Origin: Bacteroidales bacterium
GTDB lineage: Bacteria; Bacteroidota; Bacteroidia; Bacteroidales; UBA932
Assembly: GCA_022648545.1 (NCBI GenBank)
Contig: JALCMP010000004.1
Location: 34,655 to 98,654, forward strand
Direction of reading: 5' to 3'
Length of the DNA stretch: 64,000 nt
The notes beneath the pieces are model-generated. The model did not search any database. It saw only the letters and a program-made list of their open reading frames with translations, and had not been told where the DNA came from. Position numbers and translations under genes: made by a program. Below are positions 18,228-27,234 of the stretch, piece after piece. Within the stretch, counting starts at the first letter, position 1. Each line of letters begins with the position of its first letter.

Positions 18228-19310
18228 TTATTTCACTGCTATGTTCAAGGGGAAAGAAAGCATTTTCCCGAACTGATACACCGGCAAACGCAAATTCAGC
18301 AAAATTCTGCGATTATCGGAGATCTTAAGGGAAACCACCTCGGGCTGCCTGTAATAAATTGTCCCGCCCTTAAATGATTCTCCGGAGACATTCTGCCCGG
18401 CGGCCGATATTTTTCCGTCTTTTGCGGAAAATTCCATTATTACGGGACGTCCCGACAAATTATCAGCAGGCAGAAGTCCATCCTTGTCGGATATTCTGAA
18501 TGCTATATAAATCTGATTGCTTCTTGATTGATCGGGAACCACTTCAAAATAAGCGGTCTGTTCATTCTTTACCGTTTCGCCGATAAACAGGCTCATATAT
18601 TGTTTTTCCAGCTTGTCTATTTCCGAAAGGACGGCTCCCATCGCCTGACCGCTGTATGTGGCATCAGTATTGCCGGTAATAATATCTATCCTTTTCTGCC
18701 TCAATTTAAAAATCAGGTCGGCAGTTTCAGAAGCCTTTTCATCGAGACTTTTCTCCACTATCTGCGACTGACGGACAGGAACCTTTTTAAATCCGTCCGC
18801 TGTCTTTTCGCTTTTATATAGTACTGAAGAACGTCTGCCAAGGTTCGAAACAAGGATATTCCCGGAAAAATCGCTTTTCGCTTCGGTTGCAGGAAAACGC
18901 CATTTCGCCACGCCTGTCTCATAAGGATCCCCAGCTGCAACAAGTCCCTGGGTAGAGAAATTAAGGAAATTCAGAGCAGCCGTCTTCGAACCTCTCAAAG
19001 ACAGGGCTATTTTATAAGCCGGATCTATTTCTGAAAAAGGTTCAACTTCTAAGGATTTTATATTATATGTCTGTTTGTCCTGCAATCCCGCTTTAACGCC
19101 CAGATACTTTTCGGCATATTCGGCATAAGGGCCGGCGGTAAAATATTCACGTTCCGCAGTAACCTTAAGCGAAACGACGGTCCTTGGCAAAGAATAAACT
19201 ACAACGCCGTCCGGCAATTGTTCACCTTTGGAAAATATCTGTCCTCTTGCATTAAAGGAAGCGGCAAAGGCCAATACCATGGCTGCCAGCTTGTAACAAT
19301 TGATTTTCAT
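18228..19310 (-). CDS. DUF4831 family exported protein
   Basis: A signal peptide (MKINCYKLAAMVLAFAASFNARG) precedes about 335 residues recognisable as DUF4831, a family largely restricted to Bacteroidota. Visible features are the YSLPRTVVSLKV opening strand, a central RQKRIDIITGN helix and a beta-rich C-terminal half. No catalytic motif is seen and the role is unknown. It is the first gene of the DUF4831-pepD-regulator operon, with a -7 box 25 bases upstream. Confidence 0.8.
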   Translation of the reverse strand: MKINCYKLAAMVLAFAASFNARGQIFSKGEQLPDGVVVYSLPRTVVSLKVTAEREYFTAGPYAEYAEKYLGVKAGLQDKQTYNIKSLEVEPFSEIDPAYKIALSLRGSKTAALNFLNFSTQGLVAAGDPYETGVAKWRFPATEAKSDFSGNILVSNLGRRSSVLYKSEKTADGFKKVPVRQSQIVEKSLDEKASETADLIFKLRQKRIDIITGNTDATYSGQAMGAVLSEIDKLEKQYMSLFIGETVKNEQTAYFEVVPDQSRSNQIYIAFRISDKDGLLPADNLSGRPVIMEFSAKDGKISAAGQNVSGESFKGGTIYYRQPEVVSLKISDNRRILLNLRLPVYQFGKMLSFPLNIAVK

Positions 19311-19335
19311 GATCGTATAATTATATAATCTCTAA

Positions 19336-19343
19336 CAAAGTTA
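19336..19343 (-). promoter_or_regulatory. -7 promoter box of the DUF4831-pepD operon
   Basis: TAACTTTG on the minus strand, 25 bases before the ATG at 19310. It is only 23 bases from the divergent -7 box of the glycosyltransferase gene, so the two promoters must overlap. Confidence 0.6.
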
Positions 19344-19366
19344 CCATTTTTTGACGGAAAAAAGCA

Positions 19367-19374
19367 TATATTTG
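19367..19374 (+). promoter_or_regulatory. -7 promoter box of the glycosyltransferase gene
   Basis: TATATTTG, 35 bases before the GTG start at 19410. Confidence 0.6.
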
Positions 19375-19409
19375 CCGTATTCGGTTCTAAAAAACCTCAA
19401 AGACCAAAA

Positions 19410-20600
19410 GTGAAAACTGCAATAGTCATACTTAACTGGAACGGGAAAAAATTCCTCTCGGAATACCTTCCGATACTGTTAAAGAAAACCTCAAAAGAAC
19501 TCCGCAAGAAAAAGGACGGCAGCTCGGTAATAGTCGTCGACAACGGTTCGGAAGACGATTCCGTAGAATGGATGAAAAAAACATTCAGGACAGCTCCGGC
19601 GAAATCGATGCTGGCTGACGGCGGAGAAGACATTCCTCCCGAACTTTATATAATTGAATTCGACAGAAATTACGGTTTCAGCAAAGGATACAACAAAGCT
19701 TTCGAAGAAATACATGCAGAATATTATCTCCTGTTAAATTCCGACGTAAGGGTATCCGAAGGATGGCTGGAGGTATTGAATGACTATATGGACCTGCATC
19801 CCGATATTTCCATATGCATGCCCAAGATTTTGTCTGAATTCAGGCACAGGGAGATAATGGACGGCAAACTGGAAAAAGAAAAGTTCGAGTATGCCGGAGC
19901 GTGCGGAGGTTTCATAGACAAATTCGGATTCCCCTTCTGCCGGGGGAGGATATTGTCCTGCATAGAAGAAGACGAAGGTCAGTACGATACTCCTGCAGAG
20001 ATTTTCTGGGCCTCCGGAGCCTGTCTTATGATAAGGAGCGAAGTGTATGATTCCCTGGGAGGTCTGGATGAAGCATTCTTTGCCCATATGGAAGAAATAG
20101 ACATGTGCTGGCGGGCAAAACTCGCAGGTCATAAGATTTTTGTGGTACCCCAAAGCGTGGTCTACCACGTAGGAGGAGGAGCATTGCCCAACAATTCCCC
20201 AAGAAAGTTATACCTGAATTACAGGAACAATCTGCTGATGCTCTATAAAAATATTCCCGGGGAAAAAATGCTTGAAGGGAAAACGGACAAGTATAAGGCT
20301 CTTGCTGCGGAAAGGAAAAAACGCAGATTTATAACAATACGCAAGATAATAGACGGGCTTTCCGCATTTGTTTACATTTTACAGGGGAATTGGGAATATG
20401 CCAGAGCCGTATATAAAGCACATGCCGATTTCGAAAAGACGAAACCGGCAGTGAAAATATCTGAAATAAAAAATATCCCTCAATCAAATATGCCTTTGCC
20501 TTATTACGGCAAAAGCATAATAATAAGTTTTTTTACGGGGAAGAATAAATTTTCCGTACTGCACTTCCCCGCAATACGCAAATCCATTAGGAATCTATAG
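19410..20600 (+). CDS. Family 2 glycosyltransferase
   Basis: The 396-residue protein has a GT2 (GT-A) fold: the opening strand TAIVILNWNGKKFL, the VVDNGSEDDS nucleotide-sugar loop, LLNSDVRV as the DxD-like metal site, and the WASGACLMIRSEVYDSLGG acceptor-side block. It resembles rhamnosyl- and other cell-surface polysaccharide transferases. No membrane helix is evident; the basic C-terminus may bind the membrane peripherally. The start is GTG at 19410. It overlaps the 3' end of the convergent PG0541-like gene by 14 bases. Sugar specificity cannot be read from the sequence. Confidence 0.88.
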   Translation: MKTAIVILNWNGKKFLSEYLPILLKKTSKELRKKKDGSSVIVVDNGSEDDSVEWMKKTFRTAPAKSMLADGGEDIPPELYIIEFDRNYGFSKGYNKAFEEIHAEYYLLLNSDVRVSEGWLEVLNDYMDLHPDISICMPKILSEFRHREIMDGKLEKEKFEYAGACGGFIDKFGFPFCRGRILSCIEEDEGQYDTPAEIFWASGACLMIRSEVYDSLGGLDEAFFAHMEEIDMCWRAKLAGHKIFVVPQSVVYHVGGGALPNNSPRKLYLNYRNNLLMLYKNIPGEKMLEGKTDKYKALAAERKKRRFITIRKIIDGLSAFVYILQGNWEYARAVYKAHADFEKTKPAVKISEIKNIPQSNMPLPYYGKSIIISFFTGKNKFSVLHFPAIRKSIRNL

Positions 20601-20874
20601 TCCACGTAAAGAAACGCAATCCCATTGCCTCCGATTTTGCGTCGAGATCCTTCAACTTCGCTTTCAACGAAGGTATGAGCGAATCATCAGCAAAAATCAA
20701 CAATGCGGAATTAAGAGTAGGCCAGGCATGGTCCCCCAAATGAGGTTCTCCCCTGAAACTGCCCTTTCCCTTTACTGTTTCCCAGTAGGTATAGCCGCGG
20801 ATTTGTGATCTTTCCATTATGTCTATTATCTCTTCGTGATATGCCTGATTATATGAAATGAATATCGCTTTCAT
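20587..20874 (-). CDS. PG0541-family efflux-associated small protein
   Basis: The 95-residue protein (MKAIFISYNQAYHEEIIDIM..., ending FFTWTIDS) fits the PG0541 family of small, P-II-like ferredoxin-fold proteins found beside RND transporters in Bacteroidota. It lies 8 bases after the RND pump gene as the last gene of the efflux operon, so a role in sensing or tuning the pump is plausible but unproven. There is no signal peptide, so it should be cytoplasmic. Its 3' end overlaps that of the convergent glycosyltransferase. Confidence 0.75.
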   Translation of the reverse strand: MKAIFISYNQAYHEEIIDIMERSQIRGYTYWETVKGKGSFRGEPHLGDHAWPTLNSALLIFADDSLIPSLKAKLKDLDAKSEAMGLRFFTWTIDS

Positions 20875-20882
20875 GATTCTCT

Positions 20883-23800
20883 TTATTTTAATTCCTTTTT
20901 TCTAAGTCTCTTGATTCCGTTCCCGGCAAATACACAATACATTGTAGGAACTATGACAAGGGTTACCAATGTAGATATGGAAAGTCCCCAAGCCACGGAC
21001 AATCCCATACCGCGCCACATCTCGGAACCTTCTCCACGCCCCATTGCAAGAGGCAGCATACCAAGGACTGTGGTAAGGGTGGTCATAAGAACCGGCCTCA
21101 AACGTGATCTACCTGCTGTAACTACTGCATGAGCAACACCGAGTCCCCTTTCGCGGCAGAGTCTTATATAGTCTATGAGCACTATACCATTTTTCACCAC
21201 AATTCCGAGCAACATCAGCAATCCAATCATGGACATTACGCTCAAAGGTGTATTATTTATAACTAGCCCCATTATAACGCCTACAAGAGCGAATGGTATT
21301 GAAAGCATTATGACAAAAGGATATGTAAGCGATTCGAATTCCGCAGCCATAACTATAAAGACCAAAATCAATACAAGGAGCATTAGAGTTATTATATCCG
21401 CATAAGTACTTTGCTGGTCTTCGTAAGTTCCTCCGAAATCCCATGTTATGCCGGTCGGCAGATCTATGGAATTCATATCGTCGGTGGCTATTTGTATAAG
21501 ATCGCTCAGCGCCATATTCGTAGGAACCATAGCAGTGACGGAAACAACCCTTTCACGGTCTTTCCTTTCAATGGTAGGAGGAGTCATGTTTTCTACAATA
21601 TCGGCCACATCCCTTACTCTTACACCATTGCCGCTATTATTGTAAATTATGATATTCTCTATATCCTCGAGAGATTCCCTGAACTGGGGTGCGTATCTTA
21701 CTATTATATCATATTCATCACCCTGTTCACGATATTCGGAAGCGGTAACACCATTAACCCTGTTTCTCAGGTATGTTGAAGCCGTAGTTATATCCAGGCC
21801 GTTCATTGCAAGTTTTTCCCTGTTGAATACCACATGATATTCCGGCGTATACTCGTCCCTGCTTATAACAACCTGATTTATGGATTTATTGCTCATCAAT
21901 TTTGATTTCACACTTGCGGCAACCGCATCTGTATTTGCAAAATCATATCCGTAAATATCTATTTCGACCGAACCTTGTCCGCCCATTCCTCCCTGCTGGC
22001 CTCCCATTACAGAGAATGTCCTTATTAAAGGATACTTATGAAGATCCTTACGCATGCTGGCGCATATCTCGTTAAGGTTCCTTTTCCTTTTTGCAGGTTT
22101 TACGACACGTATATTAAACGATATTATATTTGTACCGTTGTCGCGAAGCGAAGCGAACGTATTATCCGAATTAGCAGAGCCTTCGGAGAAGTTACATACT
22201 TCTATTTCAGGATAATCCCTTATAAAATCATTTGTAATCCTCTTAGAAAGGGCTCTTGTAATATCCTGTCGCGTTCCCGTAGGAAGTTTTATATTTATCG
22301 TAACTCTTGAATTATCCTGTGCCGGAAAGAATTCGGTCTTCATCATAGGGCCAAGAATAAAAAGCGAAGCCAGAAAGATTACAAGCGCGGATGAAAGCAC
22401 CAGGCTTCTGTGATGTACAGCCCAGCCCAACAATTTCGCATATCCGTTGTTCAAGCTTTCGATCCCCCTGTTTATTACCCCGAACACAACCCTGTGAAAT
22501 TTGCTTTCCTTATGTTTTAATTTAAGCATCTTGGAGCATAACATAGGAACCAGAGCCATTGCGGAAATCAAAGATACCAGCATTATAATACTAACGGTCC
22601 ATCCCAGCTGCCTGAAAAGGACACCGGTCATACCCTGAACCATAGTCAGCGGCAGGAATACGGCAAGCATCGTCAGAGTTGAAGCAATGATGGAAATGGC
22701 AACCTCGTTGGTTGCATAAACCGAAGCCTGCGCAGGCCTGCTGCCCCGCTCTATATGCGTGGTTATATTCTCGAGCACCACTATGGCGTCATCCACTACC
22801 ATACCTATGGCTATGGAAAGGGAACTCAGTGATATTATGTTCAACGTATTCCCCGAGGCCAGCAGATATATAAGAGAGGCCAGCAACGAAATAGGAATAG
22901 TCAATATGATTATGAATGTCGCTCGCCATCTGCCGAGGAATATAAATACCACCAACATTACTATGAGGAACGTAATTAATATGGTTTCCTTCAAACTGTC
23001 TATGGTATTTACAATATTGTCGGAAGTATTTATTATCACCCCCAGCTTTACGTCTGAAGGAAGCTTCTTTTCAAGAGAAGGCAATTTAGACATCACCTGC
23101 TTTGATATAGAAACGGAATTTGCCCCGGACTGTTTTTGGATAATTATAATTCCGCCTTTCTTGTTATTTACATACGCTTCCTGAGTTCGTTCTTCCAAAG
23201 TATCCTTTATAGTGGCAACGTCCTTCAAATAAATATTCTTTCCTCCTGTACTACTTATTACGATATTCTTAAGTTCGGAAGGATCTGTAAATTCCTGCTG
23301 TACCCTGAGTGAATATGTATTGGACCCTATGTCTATGCTTCCGGAAGGAATATTCCTGTTGTTCTTGCCTATAACAGAGGCTATGCTTTCAACGGATAAA
23401 TTATATGCGGATAACTTATAAGGATCGCAGTAAACCATAATTTGCCTTTTTGGTATACCAGATATGGACACCGCTCCAACACCATTTATTCTCGCAAGCG
23501 GATTTACCACGGCATCAGTCAAAATCCTGTAAAGACCAGGTTCGCTCTCCTGTGATGTTACCGATAATATTAATATAGGTATATCGTCAGTACTGAATTT
23601 GAAGAGAACTGGATTTTCAGCATTATCCGGAAGGGATGATTTTATCACGTCAAGTTTATCCCTTATGTCATTGGTCGCCACATCCGGATCAGTTCCATAA
23701 TTAAATTCCAAAGTTACTACTGAAACATTTTCTCTGGATTGTGAAGTAATATGTTTTAGATTGGAAACGCTGTTTAGTCCGTTTTCCAATACCTTGGTTA

Positions 23801-23987
23801 CGTTGTTCTCTATATCCGAAGCACTTGCCCCGGCATAATATGTGACCACCATTATTTGATCCATATCTATTTCGGGATAAAGATCTATTGGCAGTTTCAT
23901 CAAAGAGAAAATACCAAAGATGGCTATAGCCACAAAAATAAGCGCAGTGGTAATAGGTCTTTTAACAGCTGTTTGATATAAACTCAT
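20883..23987 (-). CDS. RND efflux pump inner-membrane transporter
   Basis: At 1034 residues this is a full-length HAE1/AcrB-type resistance-nodulation-division transporter. It has the N-terminal TM1 (RPITTALIFVAIAIFGIFSL), two large periplasmic loops and 12 predicted membrane helices. The proton-relay aspartate pair is in GMVVDDAIVVLENI of TM4. It would export drugs or other hydrophobic compounds with the adaptor and outer-membrane channel encoded just upstream, powered by proton (or ion) entry. It is the fourth gene of the TetR - TolC - MFP - RND - PG0541 operon; substrate is unknown. Confidence 0.97.
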   Translation of the reverse strand: MSLYQTAVKRPITTALIFVAIAIFGIFSLMKLPIDLYPEIDMDQIMVVTYYAGASASDIENNVTKVLENGLNSVSNLKHITSQSRENVSVVTLEFNYGTDPDVATNDIRDKLDVIKSSLPDNAENPVLFKFSTDDIPILILSVTSQESEPGLYRILTDAVVNPLARINGVGAVSISGIPKRQIMVYCDPYKLSAYNLSVESIASVIGKNNRNIPSGSIDIGSNTYSLRVQQEFTDPSELKNIVISSTGGKNIYLKDVATIKDTLEERTQEAYVNNKKGGIIIIQKQSGANSVSISKQVMSKLPSLEKKLPSDVKLGVIINTSDNIVNTIDSLKETILITFLIVMLVVFIFLGRWRATFIIILTIPISLLASLIYLLASGNTLNIISLSSLSIAIGMVVDDAIVVLENITTHIERGSRPAQASVYATNEVAISIIASTLTMLAVFLPLTMVQGMTGVLFRQLGWTVSIIMLVSLISAMALVPMLCSKMLKLKHKESKFHRVVFGVINRGIESLNNGYAKLLGWAVHHRSLVLSSALVIFLASLFILGPMMKTEFFPAQDNSRVTINIKLPTGTRQDITRALSKRITNDFIRDYPEIEVCNFSEGSANSDNTFASLRDNGTNIISFNIRVVKPAKRKRNLNEICASMRKDLHKYPLIRTFSVMGGQQGGMGGQGSVEIDIYGYDFANTDAVAASVKSKLMSNKSINQVVISRDEYTPEYHVVFNREKLAMNGLDITTASTYLRNRVNGVTASEYREQGDEYDIIVRYAPQFRESLEDIENIIIYNNSGNGVRVRDVADIVENMTPPTIERKDRERVVSVTAMVPTNMALSDLIQIATDDMNSIDLPTGITWDFGGTYEDQQSTYADIITLMLLVLILVFIVMAAEFESLTYPFVIMLSIPFALVGVIMGLVINNTPLSVMSMIGLLMLLGIVVKNGIVLIDYIRLCRERGLGVAHAVVTAGRSRLRPVLMTTLTTVLGMLPLAMGRGEGSEMWRGMGLSVAWGLSISTLVTLVIVPTMYCVFAGNGIKRLRKKELK

Positions 23988-23997
23988 CTTCCTTTTA

Positions 23998-25050
23998 TTA
24001 ATTATTTACTTTTGAACTGTCGCCTGCAACTACCGGAGTTACTTCCATTCCGTTTATAAGCCTGTTCTGGCCCTCCAGTATTACTTCGTCTCCGGAATCG
24101 AGTCCCTTCAATATTTCATATTCATACCCGAGTCTCCTTCCGAGTTCGACTTGCCTGAAAATTATTTTCCCGTTTTCTACCACATAGACGAAACGGGTTC
24201 CGGCACCGCTCAGCTTCACCACTGATTTGTCGGGAACTACTACGTGCCTGGCCATTCCGTAGGAAAACAAAACCCTGGCAAACATACCCGGACGTACGCG
24301 TTCATTCTTGTTTTCAATTCTTACTTCTACAGGGAACGTACGTGTAGAAACATCTACCGTAGGATAAACTATAAAGACCTTTCCCTTGAACACTTCATCG
24401 CCGTATACGTCGAGTTTTACATCCACCGTCATTCCTTTTTTTATATGTGGATAAAGAGTCTCTGAAACGTTTACAAGTATTTTTACGGGACGTATCTGCT
24501 GAACTACATAAAGTGGCGTTCCCATATTAAACACATCACCTTCGTCGTAATTTCTTGCTGTTACGATTCCTGTAATAGGACTTCTTAATATAGTATTTTC
24601 CAGCAAATTGGAATAAGTAGTTGCAGAAAGTCTGTATGCAAGCCTCTTGGCATCCCAGTCGCTTTTGGATGTCCCTCCTATTTTATATAGTTCGTCTTCT
24701 CTTTTAAATTCCATGGAATCGTTTTTCATTTTCAGTTCGGCCTGCTTCAAATTCGTGGATTCCATTTCCGCCAATTTCTGTCCTGCGGAAACATGATCTC
24801 CTATTTCCGCATAAATGCGGGAGATCCTTCCGGAACTCTTTGGAGAGATATTGTTTACTGCCTGCGCTTCTACGGAAGCAGAAAATTCACTTATCTGTTC
24901 TACGTCCCTGGCATAAACCTTCTGAACGTTCACACTGACTTTAGCCGTACCGGATACAGCTTTTTCTTTGTTGTCCTTCGTTGATCCGCATGATACGGCA
25001 AAGAGACCCATGCCAAGGATCAAAATAGATTTAAACAAAATTCTTTTCAT
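23998..25050 (-). CDS. RND efflux periplasmic adaptor (membrane fusion protein)
   Basis: The 350-residue lipoprotein (lipobox FAVSC, cysteine 21) has the HlyD/AcrA order: a beta-barrel and lipoyl half (SPKSSGRISRIYAEIGDHVSAGQKL), a short alpha hairpin, the second lipoyl half (RSPITGIVTARNYDEGD) and a membrane-proximal domain. It bridges the inner-membrane RND pump and the outer-membrane channel. It sits 10 bases before the pump gene and 14 after the channel gene. Confidence 0.95.
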   Translation of the reverse strand: MKRILFKSILILGMGLFAVSCGSTKDNKEKAVSGTAKVSVNVQKVYARDVEQISEFSASVEAQAVNNISPKSSGRISRIYAEIGDHVSAGQKLAEMESTNLKQAELKMKNDSMEFKREDELYKIGGTSKSDWDAKRLAYRLSATTYSNLLENTILRSPITGIVTARNYDEGDVFNMGTPLYVVQQIRPVKILVNVSETLYPHIKKGMTVDVKLDVYGDEVFKGKVFIVYPTVDVSTRTFPVEVRIENKNERVRPGMFARVLFSYGMARHVVVPDKSVVKLSGAGTRFVYVVENGKIIFRQVELGRRLGYEYEILKGLDSGDEVILEGQNRLINGMEVTPVVAGDSSKVNN

Positions 25051-25064
25051 ATCTTTAATTATTC

Positions 25065-26459
25065 TTATTTCTTATTATTTATGACTGCCATGGCATAATC
25101 TACGCCGAGCGTATTGTCGAGACCTGCTTTTGAAACCAGAAAATTATATATTGCCTGATTTACATTCAGCTTTGCCCTTAAAAGCGAAACCTGCGAATCG
25201 TTCAGCTGGAGCCATGTTCCGCGTCCTACTTCATACCTTTTTTTAGATATTTCATATCCTACCTTAGCCCCTTCCACGCTTTGTTCGGCAGCATCATATT
25301 GCTTGATGGAGGTTCCCATCGAGTTTAGGGATTGTTTTAAGCTAACTTCGAGATCGCGCTGAGTCTGTTCCCTTTGCATTTTCAGCTGTTCACGCTGGAT
25401 TTTAGTAGCCCTGAGATTATTATATCTCTGTCCGCCTGAAAAAACCGGGATGGAGAGCGTTACTCCCGCTATCGAATACGGGTTCCATGTATAGTCCTTA
25501 AACTTGTAGCTGTCATCCATAGCTATCCATTTATAAGACATGGAAAAGTTTAGGGAAGGATAATATTTCGCCATTTCCATTTTATAAGTCTCTTTCAATT
25601 GATCCATCTGTATGTCCAGCTGTTTGAGAGAACTGTTCTTATTCAACGAAAGATTGCCCGTGTAGAATTCGAGTTCTCCGTTGAAGTCAGTAAGTTTGCC
25701 CCTGCATGATATCTCCGTTTTCAAATCTATTCCCATAAGCGCCTTGAGCTGCCATAATGAAACAACTACCATATTTTTTGCATCATAAACATTGGGCTCG
25801 GCATTTCTCATGTTCACCTCGGCCGTAATAAGATCGTACTTCGAAACGGTTCCTGCTTCGTATTTGGATTTCACCTCATTGTAGTTGGCAACGGAATTAT
25901 TATAATTTTCGAGATATACTCCGTAGGAATCCTGAGCCAGCAGGCATGCATAAAAAGCCTTGCGGACTTCTCCTACCATATTTTGTTTGGAAGCACGGGC
26001 CTTCTCTACAGCCATTTCAACATCCATAGCCGAAATCTTTATACTTTTCCACAAAGTAGCCGATATCAGAGGCATGGAAAGGCTTGCTCCACCGCTCCAC
26101 GTATTACTCGTACCGACAGACACTGACTGACCGGCAAAATGCATTACCTGTTTTTTAATGGTTCTCTGGTAATTGCCGTCAATATTTATTTGAGGGAAAA
26201 GCTGCCCGTAGGAGCTTTTATTCATATATTCTCTCCTTCTGATTTCCTTATCGGCCACCTTGACGGCTATATTATCGCTAAGAGCTATCTGCAGTGCGTC
26301 ATGCAAAGTAAGCACGAGAGTATCGCTCTCCGCCGCATCGTTCTTCAAAGAATCGGCGGCCTGCGCATATGAAACCGAAGCGTTGCCGAACGAACAAATC
26401 GCCAGAAAAGGCACTGACAAGAGAATGAATTTAATGTTCTTTTTAATTTTACTTATCAT
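25065..26459 (-). CDS. TolC-like outer-membrane efflux channel
   Basis: I place the start at the ATG at 26459, which gives 464 residues beginning MISKIKKNIKF with a clean signal peptide. A longer frame to 26513 would overlap the TetR gene and bury the signal. The mature part has two repeats of the OEP/TolC family, long coiled-coil helices and beta segments (LTLHDALQIAL, then KSKYEAGTVSKYDLITAEVN, and KRYEVGRGTWLQLNDSQ in the second repeat). It should form the outer-membrane exit of the pump. The gap to the TetR gene is 16 bases. Confidence 0.93.
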   Translation of the reverse strand: MISKIKKNIKFILLSVPFLAICSFGNASVSYAQAADSLKNDAAESDTLVLTLHDALQIALSDNIAVKVADKEIRRREYMNKSSYGQLFPQINIDGNYQRTIKKQVMHFAGQSVSVGTSNTWSGGASLSMPLISATLWKSIKISAMDVEMAVEKARASKQNMVGEVRKAFYACLLAQDSYGVYLENYNNSVANYNEVKSKYEAGTVSKYDLITAEVNMRNAEPNVYDAKNMVVVSLWQLKALMGIDLKTEISCRGKLTDFNGELEFYTGNLSLNKNSSLKQLDIQMDQLKETYKMEMAKYYPSLNFSMSYKWIAMDDSYKFKDYTWNPYSIAGVTLSIPVFSGGQRYNNLRATKIQREQLKMQREQTQRDLEVSLKQSLNSMGTSIKQYDAAEQSVEGAKVGYEISKKRYEVGRGTWLQLNDSQVSLLRAKLNVNQAIYNFLVSKAGLDNTLGVDYAMAVINNKK

Positions 26460-26475
26460 ATCGTTATTTGTTTTT

Positions 26476-27072
26476 TCAATACATATTTTGAGCTTCAATA
26501 ACATCAAGGGCATCGCGTCCCTTTTCTGTAGCGACTCCTCTTAATACAGTTACAATACAATAATAGCAAATATGTTCCGCTGAAAATATGGAATCGGTTT
26601 CTTTAAAAACCCTTGTAACCTGATCCCTCAACATATCACCTATTATTTCATAATCGCGATCCGGCAAAAGGAAGCCGCTTTCTATTGCGGTTTTCAAACT
26701 TTTCCGGCCATATTCCGAACAACTTTTTACAAAATCATTTAGATATTTCTCGGATTCGGGATAAATTTTAAGTTCGTTCCAGAACAAACCGGAGAAATTT
26801 TTAAAGAACTTGAAAATTTCCACGCCGGACAACACTATAGCATAAATCACATTAGGAGCTTCTTCATAAATATTCTTTACCTTAGCACTTGCGGAAGCCA
26901 CATCAAAAGTTATGGCATCTTCTATCATCTTATCCTTGCCTCCGAAAATGCCATACAAAGATTTCTTCGAAATCATCAATCCCTGTGCGACCTGATCCAT
27001 TCCGAGACTTTTGGGACCACAGGTATTGAAGAGGCCTGTGACGCATGTTAATATTTGTTCTTTGCCTATCAT
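26476..27072 (-). CDS. TetR-family regulator of the efflux operon
   Basis: The 198-residue protein has an N-terminal TetR-type helix-turn-helix at about residues 20-48 (MDQVAQGLMISKKSLYGIFGGKDKMI), followed by an all-helical ligand domain with no family-specific name. It is the first gene of the five-gene efflux operon, so it very likely controls its own transcription and that of the pump. A 25-bp imperfect palindrome at 27137-27161, 65 bases upstream of its ATG, is the best operator candidate. The inducer is unknown. Confidence 0.88.
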   Translation of the reverse strand: MIGKEQILTCVTGLFNTCGPKSLGMDQVAQGLMISKKSLYGIFGGKDKMIEDAITFDVASASAKVKNIYEEAPNVIYAIVLSGVEIFKFFKNFSGLFWNELKIYPESEKYLNDFVKSCSEYGRKSLKTAIESGFLLPDRDYEIIGDMLRDQVTRVFKETDSIFSAEHICYYCIVTVLRGVATEKGRDALDVIEAQNMY

Positions 27073-27136
27073 ATTAAGAGCCGGATATCGAGTTGCAAAA
27101 GTCGTGCAAAATGAGGAAACTTATTTGGTGTAAAAC

Positions 27137-27161
27137 GTATAATTTTGGTTCAATTCTATAC
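27137..27161. promoter_or_regulatory. Palindromic operator candidate for the TetR regulator
   Basis: The 25-base site reads GTATA-N3-TTG-N3-CAA-N3-TATAC, with matching outer and inner half-sites. Such length and symmetry are typical of TetR-family operators. It contains a plus-strand TAATTTTG (27140-27147) that could be a -7 box, and it lies between the divergent TetR and AraC genes. Confidence 0.5.
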
Positions 27162-27234
27162 AAAAACCATAAAAATACATTATATTGCCTAATATATTAG
27201 TTATCTTTTATACAATATTTAACATATTCTTAAA

